Shown here piece by piece: positions 54,830 through 63,227 of a stretch of DNA of 64,000 bases. Source of the DNA: Paracoccaceae bacterium. Its GTDB lineage: Bacteria; Pseudomonadota; Alphaproteobacteria; Rhodobacterales; Rhodobacteraceae. The notes beneath the pieces are model-generated. The model did not search any database. It was not told the origin of the DNA and saw only the letters and a program-made list of their open reading frames with translations. The first letter of the stretch is position 1, and the number at the start of each line of letters is the position of its first letter. The position numbers were made by a program, and so were the translations under genes. The DNA is taken from positions 62,001 through 126,000 of the forward strand of contig JAHRYM010000002.1 of the NCBI GenBank assembly GCA_020622085.1, read 5' to 3'.

Positions 54830-55423
54830 ATGTTGAAATCGCGACTGCCACAATTCATTCGGGACCACTACGAATGTTATGAGTGGAAACACGCGAGTGC
54901 AATATTGACACAGGATTTTCCGTCCGAATGGTCGGACATCCTGGACGTCCTGACTGCATTCCGACTCAAGAAATCATGGATCGCGAAAGGCGGCGGGAAC
55001 AAGTCCGAGCTTTCGGCTTTCATCGACGGATTCCTAACTAAAAGGGGCTGGGTCGAAAAACAGTTTCAGACGGCAATCGAGGTGGACGGTGCAAGGTTGG
55101 ACTCGCCGACACACAAGATTGACTGCTTCAAGAATGGCGTTGCGCTTGAAATTGAATGGAACAACAAGGATCCGTTCTACGACCGCGACTTGAATAACTT
55201 TCGCCTGCTTTTCGACCTGCGTGCCGTCAGCGTCGGCATCTTGATCACTCGCTCGGATGAGCTTCAAGATATCTTTAACGAACTTGGGCGAGGTTCGTCC
55301 TACGGCAATTCGACGACTCATATGTCCAAGTTACTTCCGAGGATCGAAGGTGGCGGCGGGGCCGGGTGCCCGCTTCTGGTCTTCGGGATCAGGAAGTCGC
55401 TTTATTTGGAGGACGTGGAATGA
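54830..55423 (+). CDS. BglII/BstYI-type type II restriction endonuclease
   Basis: A 197-residue endonuclease-like protein. The core HKIDCFKNGVALEIEWNNKD gives the D98 ... E107-x-E109 pattern of the PD-(D/E)XK-like BglII/BstYI family, followed by DRDLNNFRLLF and a conserved tail (THMSKLLPRIEGGGGAG, then CPLLVFGIRKSLY). Family members cut AGATCT or RGATCY; this one is untested. ATG at 54830 has GGAG before it; an ATG at 54791 has no ribosome-binding site. It overlaps the methylase gene by 4 bp. The DNA is less GC-rich than its neighbours, as expected of a transferred cassette. Confidence 0.8.
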   Translation: MLKSRLPQFIRDHYECYEWKHASAILTQDFPSEWSDILDVLTAFRLKKSWIAKGGGNKSELSAFIDGFLTKRGWVEKQFQTAIEVDGARLDSPTHKIDCFKNGVALEIEWNNKDPFYDRDLNNFRLLFDLRAVSVGILITRSDELQDIFNELGRGSSYGNSTTHMSKLLPRIEGGGGAGCPLLVFGIRKSLYLEDVE

Positions 55424-56070
55424 CCAGCGCAGCGGATGACCTTCTTGCGAAGGCAGGGACGACAAGGTTCAAGACCGTTCTGGCCGATCCGCCGTGGCAG
55501 TTCCAGAACCGCACCGGAAAGATGGCGCCGGAACACAAGCGTCTTTCACGCTATCCCACCATGACGTTGCGAGAGATCTGCGACCTGCCGGTGGAGGCGA
55601 TCGTTGCAGATACAGCGCACCTTTATCTTTGGGTTCCGAATGCCTTGCTGCCAGAGGGACTGAAAGTGATGGAACATTGGGGTTTCACCTACAAGAGCAA
55701 CATCATCTGGTACAAGGTTCGCAAGGACGGCGGGCCTGACCGGCGCGGAGTGGGTTTCTATTTCCGCAATGTAACCGAGATTTTGCTTTTCGGCGTTCGC
55801 GGCAAGAACGCCCGCACGCTGCAACTGGGGCGCACTCAGGAAAACATCATTTCGACCCAGAAACGCGAACACAGCCGCAAGCCCGATGAGCAATATCCGT
55901 TGATCGAAGGATGCAGCCCTGGCCCGAGACTGGAAATGTTCGCGCGCGGTCCTCGCGTTGGCTGGACGGTCTGGGGCAATCAGGCGGACGAATATGTGCC
56001 GACCTGGAACACCTATTCGAACCATTCCCAAGCCGAAGTGATTGACCTCAAACGCCGTCAGACCGGCTGA
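55420..56070 (+). CDS. MT-A70 family DNA adenine methyltransferase
   Basis: A 216-residue adenine-N6 methyltransferase. The catalytic motif DPPW is at residues 23-26 (TVLADPPWQFQNR), with LYLWVPNALLPEGLKVMEHWGF and the C-terminal PGPRLEMFARGPRVGWTVWGNQ. TGGAGGACGTGG precedes the ATG, which overlaps the endonuclease stop. It is the protecting half of a type II restriction-modification pair. It ends at the breakpoint with the older methyltransferase remnant, overlapping its stop region by about 13 bp. Confidence 0.85.
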   Translation: MTSAADDLLAKAGTTRFKTVLADPPWQFQNRTGKMAPEHKRLSRYPTMTLREICDLPVEAIVADTAHLYLWVPNALLPEGLKVMEHWGFTYKSNIIWYKVRKDGGPDRRGVGFYFRNVTEILLFGVRGKNARTLQLGRTQENIISTQKREHSRKPDEQYPLIEGCSPGPRLEMFARGPRVGWTVWGNQADEYVPTWNTYSNHSQAEVIDLKRRQTG

Positions 56071-56249
56071 GACAGATCAAACGCCTCGATCTGCGCCGCG
56101 CTGCCCGACCCGTCCGGGGCCTTGAACAGCACGTTGTAGCCCGCGTTCGAGTTGAAGGGCGGATCAAGGTAGATCAGGTCCACGCTTTCATCGCGGATGC
56201 TGTCGCGCAGCACGGTAAGGTTGTCGCCGTAGTAAAGATGGTTGCTCAT
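56058..56249 (-). pseudogene. N-terminal remnant of a site-specific DNA methyltransferase
   Basis: A 63-residue remnant. It starts MSNHLYYGDNLTVLRDSI and includes DLIYLDPPFNSNAGYNVLFK, the DPPF catalytic motif of an adenine methyltransferase, then AQIEAF, after which the frame enters unrelated sequence and stops (DLSQPV). The C-terminal end of the same family is at 54514-54792. Together they bracket the restriction-modification cassette. Confidence 0.78.
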
Positions 56250-56370
56250 GCGCCTGCCGCCCTGCCCCGCCTGCCCGATCATCTGCATCCGTGGTTAACG
56301 CACGGTTGATCCGACCTTGCCAGCCGGGGGATCGAAGTGCAACCGGGGGGCGGCGCCAGAGGGGGCCGGC

Positions 56371-57027
56371 TCAGAACACCGTGACCCTGGCGCCCATCTG
56401 GACGCGGTTGTAAAGGTCGATCACATGTTCATTGACCATCCGCAGGCAACCGTTCGACACCGAACGCCCGATGGAATTCGGCTCGACCGTGCCATGGATG
56501 CGGATCGCGGTGTCGCGCCCATCCTGGAACAGATAGATCGCGCGGGCGCCCAGCGGGTTTCGCGGCCCGCCCTCCATGCCCTTGTCGGCGTATCTGGCAT
56601 AGGCGGCGGGGTTGCGCTGGACCATCTCGGGGGTGGGTTTCCAGCTTGGCCATTCGACCTTGCGGCCGACGACCGCCTCGCCGCGGAACACCAGTTCGGC
56701 CTTGCCGACGGCCACGCCATAGCGCAGCGCCACGCCCGGCTCGACGATGTAGTAAAGGAAATGCTGGTTCGACAGGACGATGATCGAGCCGGGTTCAAGG
56801 TCGCGTCGGACCGGGACGCTGACCGGATAGAACTGCGGCGCGATCTTCAACCCGGCGGGGAAGCGGTTTTCGGGCGCGGCCATGATCATTTCGGGCTGGG
56901 CCGGCTGGCTGGCGGGCGGGGGCGGCGCCTTCTGGGTTGTGCGCGACTCTGTGCCGGCGGCGCGCGCGCCCCCCACAGCCAGCGTCGTTGCCGCGAGCGT
57001 TGCCCCCACGAATGTCCGACGATCCAT
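56371..57027 (-). CDS. L,D-transpeptidase (YkuD)
   Basis: A 218-residue exported enzyme that cross-links peptidoglycan or anchors proteins to it. It begins MDRRTFVGATLAATTLAVGG, a Tat-like signal with cleavage near ARA, followed by a proline-rich linker. The YkuD catalytic motif is IHGTVEPNSIGRSVSNGCLR with the active cysteine. The start at MDRRTF was chosen because it begins the signal peptide. It stands alone, divergent from the copper ATPase gene. Confidence 0.88.
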   Translation of the reverse strand: MDRRTFVGATLAATTLAVGGARAAGTESRTTQKAPPPPASQPAQPEMIMAAPENRFPAGLKIAPQFYPVSVPVRRDLEPGSIIVLSNQHFLYYIVEPGVALRYGVAVGKAELVFRGEAVVGRKVEWPSWKPTPEMVQRNPAAYARYADKGMEGGPRNPLGARAIYLFQDGRDTAIRIHGTVEPNSIGRSVSNGCLRMVNEHVIDLYNRVQMGARVTVF

Positions 57028-57275
57028 GCCCTTCTGCCCTCTCGCCACTCGGGCGCCCCCGTTGCAGGCGCCGCTGATGCCCTGTTTTGCCGCATGGCGG
57101 CATGACCTGAACGGAAGTATAGGGGAGAGGGTTCCCGCATGGCAATGCGCGACCCGTGCGGGCAGGGATACGAAGGCGTTACCCATCCCCCCGCAAATGC
57201 CGCGACGTGTTGCCGCCGGCCATGGCCGCCAATCTGGCGTTGACGGCCCCGGCCGCGCGCCCCATGTCTTGGACC

Positions 57276-59720
57276 ATGAACAAGACTGCAACCTTCGTGA
57301 TCGACGACATGTCCTGCGCCTCTTGTGTGGGGCGGGTTGAACGGGCGCTGCGCGCCGTGCCGGGGGTGAGCAGCACCGCCGTCAACCTGATCGACAAGAC
57401 CGCCCGCGTGACCTTTGACGCCCCTGCCGCGCCACAGGCGCTGTCGGAGGCGCTGGCACGTGCGGGCTATCCGCCGGCCGAGGAAACCGCGCGCCTGTCG
57501 GTTTCGGGGATGACCTGCGCATCCTGCGTCGGGCGGGTGGAGCGGGCGCTGCGTGCAAGCCCCGGCGTGATTTCGGCCGAGGTGAACCTTGCGACCGAGA
57601 CGGCCAGTCTGCGCTACGCCTCGGGCGTGACCTCGCCCACCGAACTGGCCGCCGCCGTCACCCGCGCGGGATACGATGCCCGCCCCGCCAGCACCGAAGC
57701 TGCCAGCGCAGCCCCCGACCGTCAGGCTGCCGAAGAACGGGCGATGCGGCGCCGGGCGATCCTGGCCATCCTTCTTGCGCTGCCGGTGGTGGTGCTGGCG
57801 ATGGGCGGGCACATGGTCCCAGCGTTCCATCACTGGATCATGGGCACGATCGGCGAGCGCACGTCCTGGGTCATCCAGTTCGTGCTGACGGCGGCGGTCC
57901 TTTTCGGACCGGGCTTCGTGTTCCTGCGCCTCGGGCTCCCGGCGCTTCTGCGTGGCGCGCCCGAGATGAATTCGCTTGTGGCGCTCGGCTCGCTTGCGGC
58001 CTTTGGCTATTCCACCGTGGCGACCTTCGCCCCCGGCCTGCTGCCGCCCGCCGCGCGCGATGTCTATTTCGAGGCGGCGGCGACCATCGTGGCGCTGATC
58101 CTGCTCGGGCGGATGCTGGAAGCCCGCGCCAAGGGCCGGGCCGGGCAGGCGATCGCGCGGCTGGTGGCGCTGCGCCCCGACACGGCCCGCGTCCTGCGCC
58201 CCGATGGGCCGGTCGACTTGCCGCTTTCCGAGGTGCGGCGCGGCGATCTGGTGCTGCTGCCCCCCGGCGCGCGGGTGGCGGTGGACGGCACCGTGACCGA
58301 AGGCAACGGCTTCATCGACGAATCGATGCTGACCGGAGAACCGATGCCCGCCGCCAAGGCACCCGGCGATCGGGTCACCGGCGGCACGGTGAACGGCACC
58401 GCTGCGCTGACCTACCGGGTGACCGCCACGGGCGACGACACGGTGCTGGCGCGGATCGTGCGGATGGTGGGCGATGCGCAGGGTGCCAAGCTGCCCGTGC
58501 AGGCGCTGGTCGACGGGATCACGATGTGGTTCGTGCCGGCGGTGATGGCAGTCTCGGCGCTGACCTTCGCGGTCTGGATGGTGCTTGGCCCCGAACCGGT
58601 GCTGAGCCACGCCCTGGTCGCGGCGATCTCGGTGCTGGTGATCGCCTGCCCCTGCGCGATGGGCCTTGCCACGCCGGTCTCGGTGCTGGTGGGAACGGGG
58701 CGCGGCGCCGAGCTGGGCATCCTGTTCCGGCGCGGCGACGCGCTGCAAAGGCTTTCGGAAACCAGGATCTTCGCCTTTGACAAGACCGGGACGTTGACCG
58801 AGGGCCAGCCACGCCTGACGGACCTGATCCCGAGCCCGGGCGTTGACGGCGCGGCCCTGCTGGCCCGCATAGCCGCCGCCGAAGCGCAGTCCGAACACCC
58901 GCTGGCGCGGGCATTCCTGGACGAGGCCGAACGCCGTGGACTGACGATCCCCCCGGTCAGCGCCACCCGCGCCCTGCCCGGCCGCGGGATCGAGGCGCAG
59001 GTGAACGGCACCGCGATCCTGATCGGCAACGCCCGCCTGATGCGGGAAAAGGGCATCGATGTTGCGGCGCAGGCAAAGGTGGTGGCCGATCTGGCTGTCG
59101 CAGGAAAGACGCCGATCCTTGTCGCCGAGGATGGCCACATCGCCGGGACAGTTGCCGTGGCGGACCCGGTCAAGCCGCACTCCGCCGCGACTGTTGACGC
59201 GCTGCACCGGCTTGGCGTGCAGACCGCGATGATCTCGGGCGATACGCGCACCACAGCCGAAGCAGTCGCCGCCAGGCTTGGTATCGACCGGGTCGTGGCT
59301 GACGTGCTTCCCGAAGGCAAGGTCGACGCTGTTGCCGAACTGGGCCAAGGTGGAGCGGTGGCCTTCGTCGGCGACGGTATCAACGATGCCCCCGCGCTGG
59401 CCGCGGCGGATGTGGGGATCGCGGTCGGCACCGGCACCGATGTGGCGATCGAGGCGGCGGAAGTCGTGCTGATGTCAGGCGACACGCAGGGCGTGGTCGA
59501 TGCGCTGGGGCTTTCGCGCGCGGTCATGCGCAATATCCGCCAGAACCTCTTCTGGGCCTTCGGCTACAACGTGATCCTTGTTCCGGTGGCGGCAGGCGCG
59601 CTTTACCCGCTCAATGGCATGATGCTCTCGCCCATGCTGGCCGCAGCGGCCATGGCGCTGAGCTCGGTCTTTGTCGTGACGAATGCACTGCGCCTGCGGC
59701 GTGCCGGTCCCTGGATCTGA
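57276..59720 (+). CDS. copA: Copper-exporting P1B-type ATPase
   Basis: An 814-residue inner-membrane pump. Two N-terminal heavy-metal domains have MSCASC and MTCASC. Further motifs are the phosphatase loop LTGEPMP, the transmembrane metal site ACPCAMGLATP, the phosphorylation site DKTGTLTEG, the SEHPLA motif and GDGINDAPAL. CPC plus the MxCxxC motifs indicate Cu(I). The ATG at MNKTATFVI is followed at once by the first metal domain; an ATG four codons upstream (MSWTMNK) is also possible. It ends at a strong terminator. Confidence 0.93.
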   Translation: MNKTATFVIDDMSCASCVGRVERALRAVPGVSSTAVNLIDKTARVTFDAPAAPQALSEALARAGYPPAEETARLSVSGMTCASCVGRVERALRASPGVISAEVNLATETASLRYASGVTSPTELAAAVTRAGYDARPASTEAASAAPDRQAAEERAMRRRAILAILLALPVVVLAMGGHMVPAFHHWIMGTIGERTSWVIQFVLTAAVLFGPGFVFLRLGLPALLRGAPEMNSLVALGSLAAFGYSTVATFAPGLLPPAARDVYFEAAATIVALILLGRMLEARAKGRAGQAIARLVALRPDTARVLRPDGPVDLPLSEVRRGDLVLLPPGARVAVDGTVTEGNGFIDESMLTGEPMPAAKAPGDRVTGGTVNGTAALTYRVTATGDDTVLARIVRMVGDAQGAKLPVQALVDGITMWFVPAVMAVSALTFAVWMVLGPEPVLSHALVAAISVLVIACPCAMGLATPVSVLVGTGRGAELGILFRRGDALQRLSETRIFAFDKTGTLTEGQPRLTDLIPSPGVDGAALLARIAAAEAQSEHPLARAFLDEAERRGLTIPPVSATRALPGRGIEAQVNGTAILIGNARLMREKGIDVAAQAKVVADLAVAGKTPILVAEDGHIAGTVAVADPVKPHSAATVDALHRLGVQTAMISGDTRTTAEAVAARLGIDRVVADVLPEGKVDAVAELGQGGAVAFVGDGINDAPALAAADVGIAVGTGTDVAIEAAEVVLMSGDTQGVVDALGLSRAVMRNIRQNLFWAFGYNVILVPVAAGALYPLNGMMLSPMLAAAAMALSSVFVVTNALRLRRAGPWI

Positions 59721-59742
59721 CCGGCTGGTTTCTCTTTTGCCC

Positions 59743-59801
59743 AAATACTCCCGCCGGAGGCCTCAACGGCATCTGCCGGAGCCTCCGGCGGGAGTATTTT
59801 T
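59743..59801. terminator. Long inverted-repeat terminator, bidirectional
   Basis: Perfect 19-bp arms (59743-59761 and 59781-59799), AAATACTCCCGCCGGAGGC and its reverse complement, are separated by 19 bases. The right arm runs into TTTTT and the left arm begins AAA, so it can end transcription from copA and from the converging FAD-oxidase gene. The outer edges continue into the dispersed repeat also seen at 39549. Confidence 0.85.
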
Positions 59802-59816
59802 CCAAAGAAGAAACCG
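59792..59816 (+). repeat. Second copy of the 25-bp dispersed repeat
   Basis: Matches 39549-39573 with one mismatch (C for A after GAGTATTTTT). A diverged inverted copy (59726-59751, read on the minus strand as GGGAGTATTT then CAAAAGAGAAACC) forms the other side of the copA terminator, so this terminator is built from two head-to-head repeat copies. Confidence 0.7.
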
Positions 59817-59838
59817 CACCGGGGATCAGGGCGGATGA

Positions 59839-61254
59839 TCAGGCTTCGCTGAGGACGGCTCCGGGATTCATGATGCCGAAGGGGTCGAGCGCCGCCTTGA
59901 TCGCCCGCATGGTCCGCAGTTTTGCCGGATCGCCATAGCGTTCAAGGTCGGCGACCTTCAGCCGCCCGATCCCGTGTTCGGCACTGATCGAGCCGTCAAA
60001 CCGGTCTACCAGATCATGGACGGCCCTGGTGACCTGCCCGGCAAGTGCCGAGAATTCACCGGCCGCGCGGCCTTCGGGCGGGAAGATGTTGTAGTGGAGG
60101 TTTCCGTCGCCCAGGTGTCCGAAGCAATTGATCCGCAGCGGCGCGATGGCGGCGATGGCCGGGGCGATTTCTGCCAGGAATCTCGGGATCGCGGACAGAG
60201 GGAGCGATATGTCATGCGAGGCTATGGCTCCGATCCGCTTGTTGGCGAGGGGCAGCGCCTCGCGCAGTGCCCAGAAGTCTGCGGCCTGCCGGGAAGAACC
60301 CGCGACAAGACCATCATCGCAGAGCCCGCCTTCGGCGGCTTCGGCGAACAGGGCCCCTAGCGCCGCCACCGGGTCGGACCCTTCGGGCAGGCCGACCTCG
60401 ATCAGGACGCACCAGAGCGGCAACGGGTCAAAGGGCTGGCGCAGTTCGGGCATGGTGGTGGCCAGAAACTCAAGCCCCTGCCGGGCGATCAGTTCGAAGG
60501 CGGTGACACAGCCGGCCATCCGCCCCTCGGCCCGCGAGAGAAGCTCGAGCGCGGCTTCGGGCGAGGCGACCGTCAGCAGTGCCGTGCCGGTTGAGGCGGG
60601 AAGCGGGTGCAGGCGCAAGGCGGCGGCGGTGATCAGACCAAGGGTGCCTTCGGCGCCGATCAGCAGATGGCGCAGGTCATAGCCGGTGTTGTCTTTCCGC
60701 AGCCGCTTCAGCCCGTGCAGGATCGTGCCATCGGGCAGAACCGCCTCGATCCCGAGGCATAGATCGCGGGCATTGCCGTAGCGCAGAACGTTCACGCCCC
60801 CTGCATTGGTCGAAAGCACGCCGCCAATCCTCGCGCTGCCCTGCGATGCAAGCGTCAAGGGAAAGAGCCGGTTCACCGCGCCCGCCGCCTCATGCACGCT
60901 TTCAAGGATCGTGCCGGCTTCGGCCACCAGCACGTTTTCCTCTGGATAGACGGCGCGAATGGCCGACATCCGTTCCAACGAGACGATGAGCGGTGGTGGC
61001 CCGGAGGTGGTCACATGCCCCCAGACAAGGCCCGTCCCGCCGCCGAAGGGTGCAAGGCCCACACGATGCACACTGGCGTGGCGGACAAGGGCCGCAGCTT
61101 CCGATGTGGTTCGGGGCCGCGCCACGAAAAGGGCATTTCCGGTGCGGCGGCGGCGCTGTTCTTCGGTGTAGCGAGGCTCGGCCGGGATCAGGTCAAGCCC
61201 GGGAACCGCCGCGCAGAGGGTTGCGGCAAAGGCTTCATCCGCCGGATTTCGCAT
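59839..61254 (-). CDS. FAD-linked oxidase (GlcD / D-2-hydroxyacid dehydrogenase type)
   Basis: A 471-residue flavoprotein. The FAD-binding PP-loop region has GLAPFGGGTGLVWG and ASQGSARIGGVLSTNAGGVNVLRYGNARD, typical of the vanillyl-alcohol oxidase fold. The C-terminal cap has FGHLGDGNLHYNIFPPEG and SISAEHGIGRLK, as in D-lactate, glycolate and D-2-hydroxyglutarate dehydrogenases. The exact 2-hydroxyacid substrate cannot be read. The ATG giving MRNPADEAF follows AGGGGGGATC. Confidence 0.85.
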   Translation of the reverse strand: MRNPADEAFAATLCAAVPGLDLIPAEPRYTEEQRRRRTGNALFVARPRTTSEAAALVRHASVHRVGLAPFGGGTGLVWGHVTTSGPPPLIVSLERMSAIRAVYPEENVLVAEAGTILESVHEAAGAVNRLFPLTLASQGSARIGGVLSTNAGGVNVLRYGNARDLCLGIEAVLPDGTILHGLKRLRKDNTGYDLRHLLIGAEGTLGLITAAALRLHPLPASTGTALLTVASPEAALELLSRAEGRMAGCVTAFELIARQGLEFLATTMPELRQPFDPLPLWCVLIEVGLPEGSDPVAALGALFAEAAEGGLCDDGLVAGSSRQAADFWALREALPLANKRIGAIASHDISLPLSAIPRFLAEIAPAIAAIAPLRINCFGHLGDGNLHYNIFPPEGRAAGEFSALAGQVTRAVHDLVDRFDGSISAEHGIGRLKVADLERYGDPAKLRTMRAIKAALDPFGIMNPGAVLSEA

Positions 61255-61374
61255 GATCCCCCCTTGTGGCACCGCTCGCTTGCCTGCGACGCCACAAGAC
61301 CACGACCGGGGCCGGGCCCGCAAGCGCGGAACGAATGCGAGGCGTTGCCCCGGACACGGACACGCGCAGGGGCG

Positions 61375-61965
61375 TCAGGCCTGGCCGATGTCGGTCCTGC
61401 CGCGCCGATCACCGCGGAGGTTCGAATAGAGCACGTGGTTGCGCCAGCGACCATTGATCTGCAGGTAGCTTTGCGCGACGCCTTCGTATTTGAAGCCAGA
61501 CTTTTCCAGCACCCCGCGCGAGGCGGCGTTTTCGGGCAGGCAGGCGGCCTCGACCCGGCTCAGGTCCATGGTGGTGAAGGCATGGTGGACCACGGCCGCG
61601 ATCGCCTCGCGCATGTAGCCCTGCCGGGCGTGGCGCGCGCCGATCCAGTAGCCGATGGTCGCCGCCTGCGCCGGCCCGCGACGGATGTTGTCGAGAGTCA
61701 GGGCGCCCAGAAACGCCCCGTCACCGCGACGGGTCAGGAAGACCGGCAGCGCCGTACCCCCCGCCTCGGCCCGGACCGACCAGTAGACACGGTTGGTAAA
61801 GGCCTTGCGCGACAGATGGTCGGGGGACCAGATCGGTTCCCAGGGCACAAGGAAATCGCGGCTTTCTTCCCGAAGTGCTGCCCAGTCCCGATAATCGGCG
61901 TGCTGCGGCAGCCGAAGGGTCAGCCGGTCGGTGTTGATCCTGAGCGACCGGCGGCGCAGGAACAT
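61375..61965 (-). CDS. GNAT N-acetyltransferase, RimJ/RimL type
   Basis: A 196-residue acetyl-CoA-dependent acetyltransferase. It has INTDRLTLRLPQHADYRDW at the N-terminus, IGYWIGARHARQGYMREAI for acetyl-CoA binding, and VEAACLPENAASRGVLEKSGF with GVAQSYLQINGRWRNHVLY, the RimJ/RimL pattern. It is coupled to the peptidase gene by a 1-base overlap. It could acetylate a ribosomal protein or another amine. Confidence 0.86.
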   Translation of the reverse strand: MFLRRRSLRINTDRLTLRLPQHADYRDWAALREESRDFLVPWEPIWSPDHLSRKAFTNRVYWSVRAEAGGTALPVFLTRRGDGAFLGALTLDNIRRGPAQAATIGYWIGARHARQGYMREAIAAVVHHAFTTMDLSRVEAACLPENAASRGVLEKSGFKYEGVAQSYLQINGRWRNHVLYSNLRGDRRGRTDIGQA

Positions 61966-63227
61966 CAGGCCGCGAGCCTTTGGCGGATATCCGCAAGATG
62001 CGGCGCCCTCTCGACCGGGCCGTAAAGCGCCAGCGCGTTCGCCGAAGATGTGACCAGCCCTTCGGCGAAGCGGCGCACATCGCCCACACTGACCGCGTCG
62101 ATCCTGGCGGTCGCCTCGGCCAGGTCCGGCACCCGCCCCCAGATCGCCAGATAGCGCGCCATCCGTTCGGCGCGTGACGAGGGGCTTTCGAGCCCCATCA
62201 GCAGCCCGGCCTTCATCTGCGCGCGGGCGCGGGCGACTTCGGCTTCGGTCATGTCTTCGGTCGAACGCTTCAGTTCGTCCGTTGTCAGGGCGCAGAGGTC
62301 GCTGATTTCCTCGGCCGAAGTGCCCGCATAGATCGTCACCATCCCGGTATCGTCATAGCTGCCCGACTGGGCATAGATCGAATAGCACAGGCCCCGTTCC
62401 TCGCGGATCTTCTGGAACAGCCGCGAAGACATGCCGCCGCCCATCGCCGTGGAATAGACCTGGGCCGCGTAAAGGTCGGCATGGCGGTAGCCGGGGCCTG
62501 CAAAGCCCAGCGCGAAATGAACCTGTTCCAGATCCTTGACCTCGCGCCGTTCGCGGCCCTGCCAAAGCGCCGCTTCCTGACCATGTGCGGCGATGGGGCC
62601 GAGCCCGCCGAAGATCGCTTCGGCCTGCTTGACCAGCGCATCGTGATCCACGGCGCCTGCGGCCGCAACGATCATCTGCCCCGGCCCGTAGTGTTGGCCG
62701 ACAAAACGGCGCAGGTCACCCTCGTTGAAGGCGGAAACCCTTTCTTCCGGCCCAAGGATCGTCCGTCCCAGGGCCTGACCGGGAAATGCCGCCTCTTGCA
62801 ACCAGTCGAAGATGATATCATCGGGCGTGTCCAGCGCCTGGCCGATTTCCTGCAAGATCACATGGCGCTCGGTCTCGATATCGGCGGGGTTGAACACGGG
62901 GTTCAGCACGATATCGGATATCACGTCGAGCGCCAGCGGCACGTCGGCCTGAAGCACGCGGGCGTAATAGGCCGTCATCTCACGCGAGGTATAGGCGTTG
63001 ATGTAGCCGCCCACGTCCTCGATTTCCTCGGCGATCTGCAGCGCGCTGCGGCGGCTGGTGCCCTTGAACGCCATGTGTTCCAGGAAATGCGCGATGCCGT
63101 TCTGTTCGACGGTCTCGTGCCGCCCACCCGCCATGACCCAGACCCCGACCGAGGCCGAAGCCAACCCCGGCATGCATTCGCTGACAATGCGCAGGCCATT
63201 GGAAAGCGTCGTGAGGTTCGTCTTCAC
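61965..63227 (-). CDS. M16 family zinc peptidase (mitochondrial processing peptidase-like)
   Basis: A 420-residue metallopeptidase. The inverted zinc motif H47-F-L-E50-H51 (HFLEHMAFKG) and a downstream glutamate in ERHVILQEIGQ are present. The start is GTG, overlapping the thrC stop by 4 bp (GTGA). No signal peptide is evident. Such genes are conserved downstream of thrC in Rhodobacterales; the protein substrates are largely unknown. Confidence 0.9.
   Translation of the reverse strand: MKTNLTTLSNGLRIVSECMPGLASASVGVWVMAGGRHETVEQNGIAHFLEHMAFKGTSRRSALQIAEEIEDVGGYINAYTSREMTAYYARVLQADVPLALDVISDIVLNPVFNPADIETERHVILQEIGQALDTPDDIIFDWLQEAAFPGQALGRTILGPEERVSAFNEGDLRRFVGQHYGPGQMIVAAAGAVDHDALVKQAEAIFGGLGPIAAHGQEAALWQGRERREVKDLEQVHFALGFAGPGYRHADLYAAQVYSTAMGGGMSSRLFQKIREERGLCYSIYAQSGSYDDTGMVTIYAGTSAEEISDLCALTTDELKRSTEDMTEAEVARARAQMKAGLLMGLESPSSRAERMARYLAIWGRVPDLAEATARIDAVSVGDVRRFAEGLVTSSANALALYGPVERAPHLADIRQRLAA

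Noticed and set aside
54740-56080. Target-site duplications or inverted repeats around the restriction-modification cassette
   Set aside because: None was seen by eye at the two breakpoints, and there is no transposase or integrase, so I do not call it a transposon.
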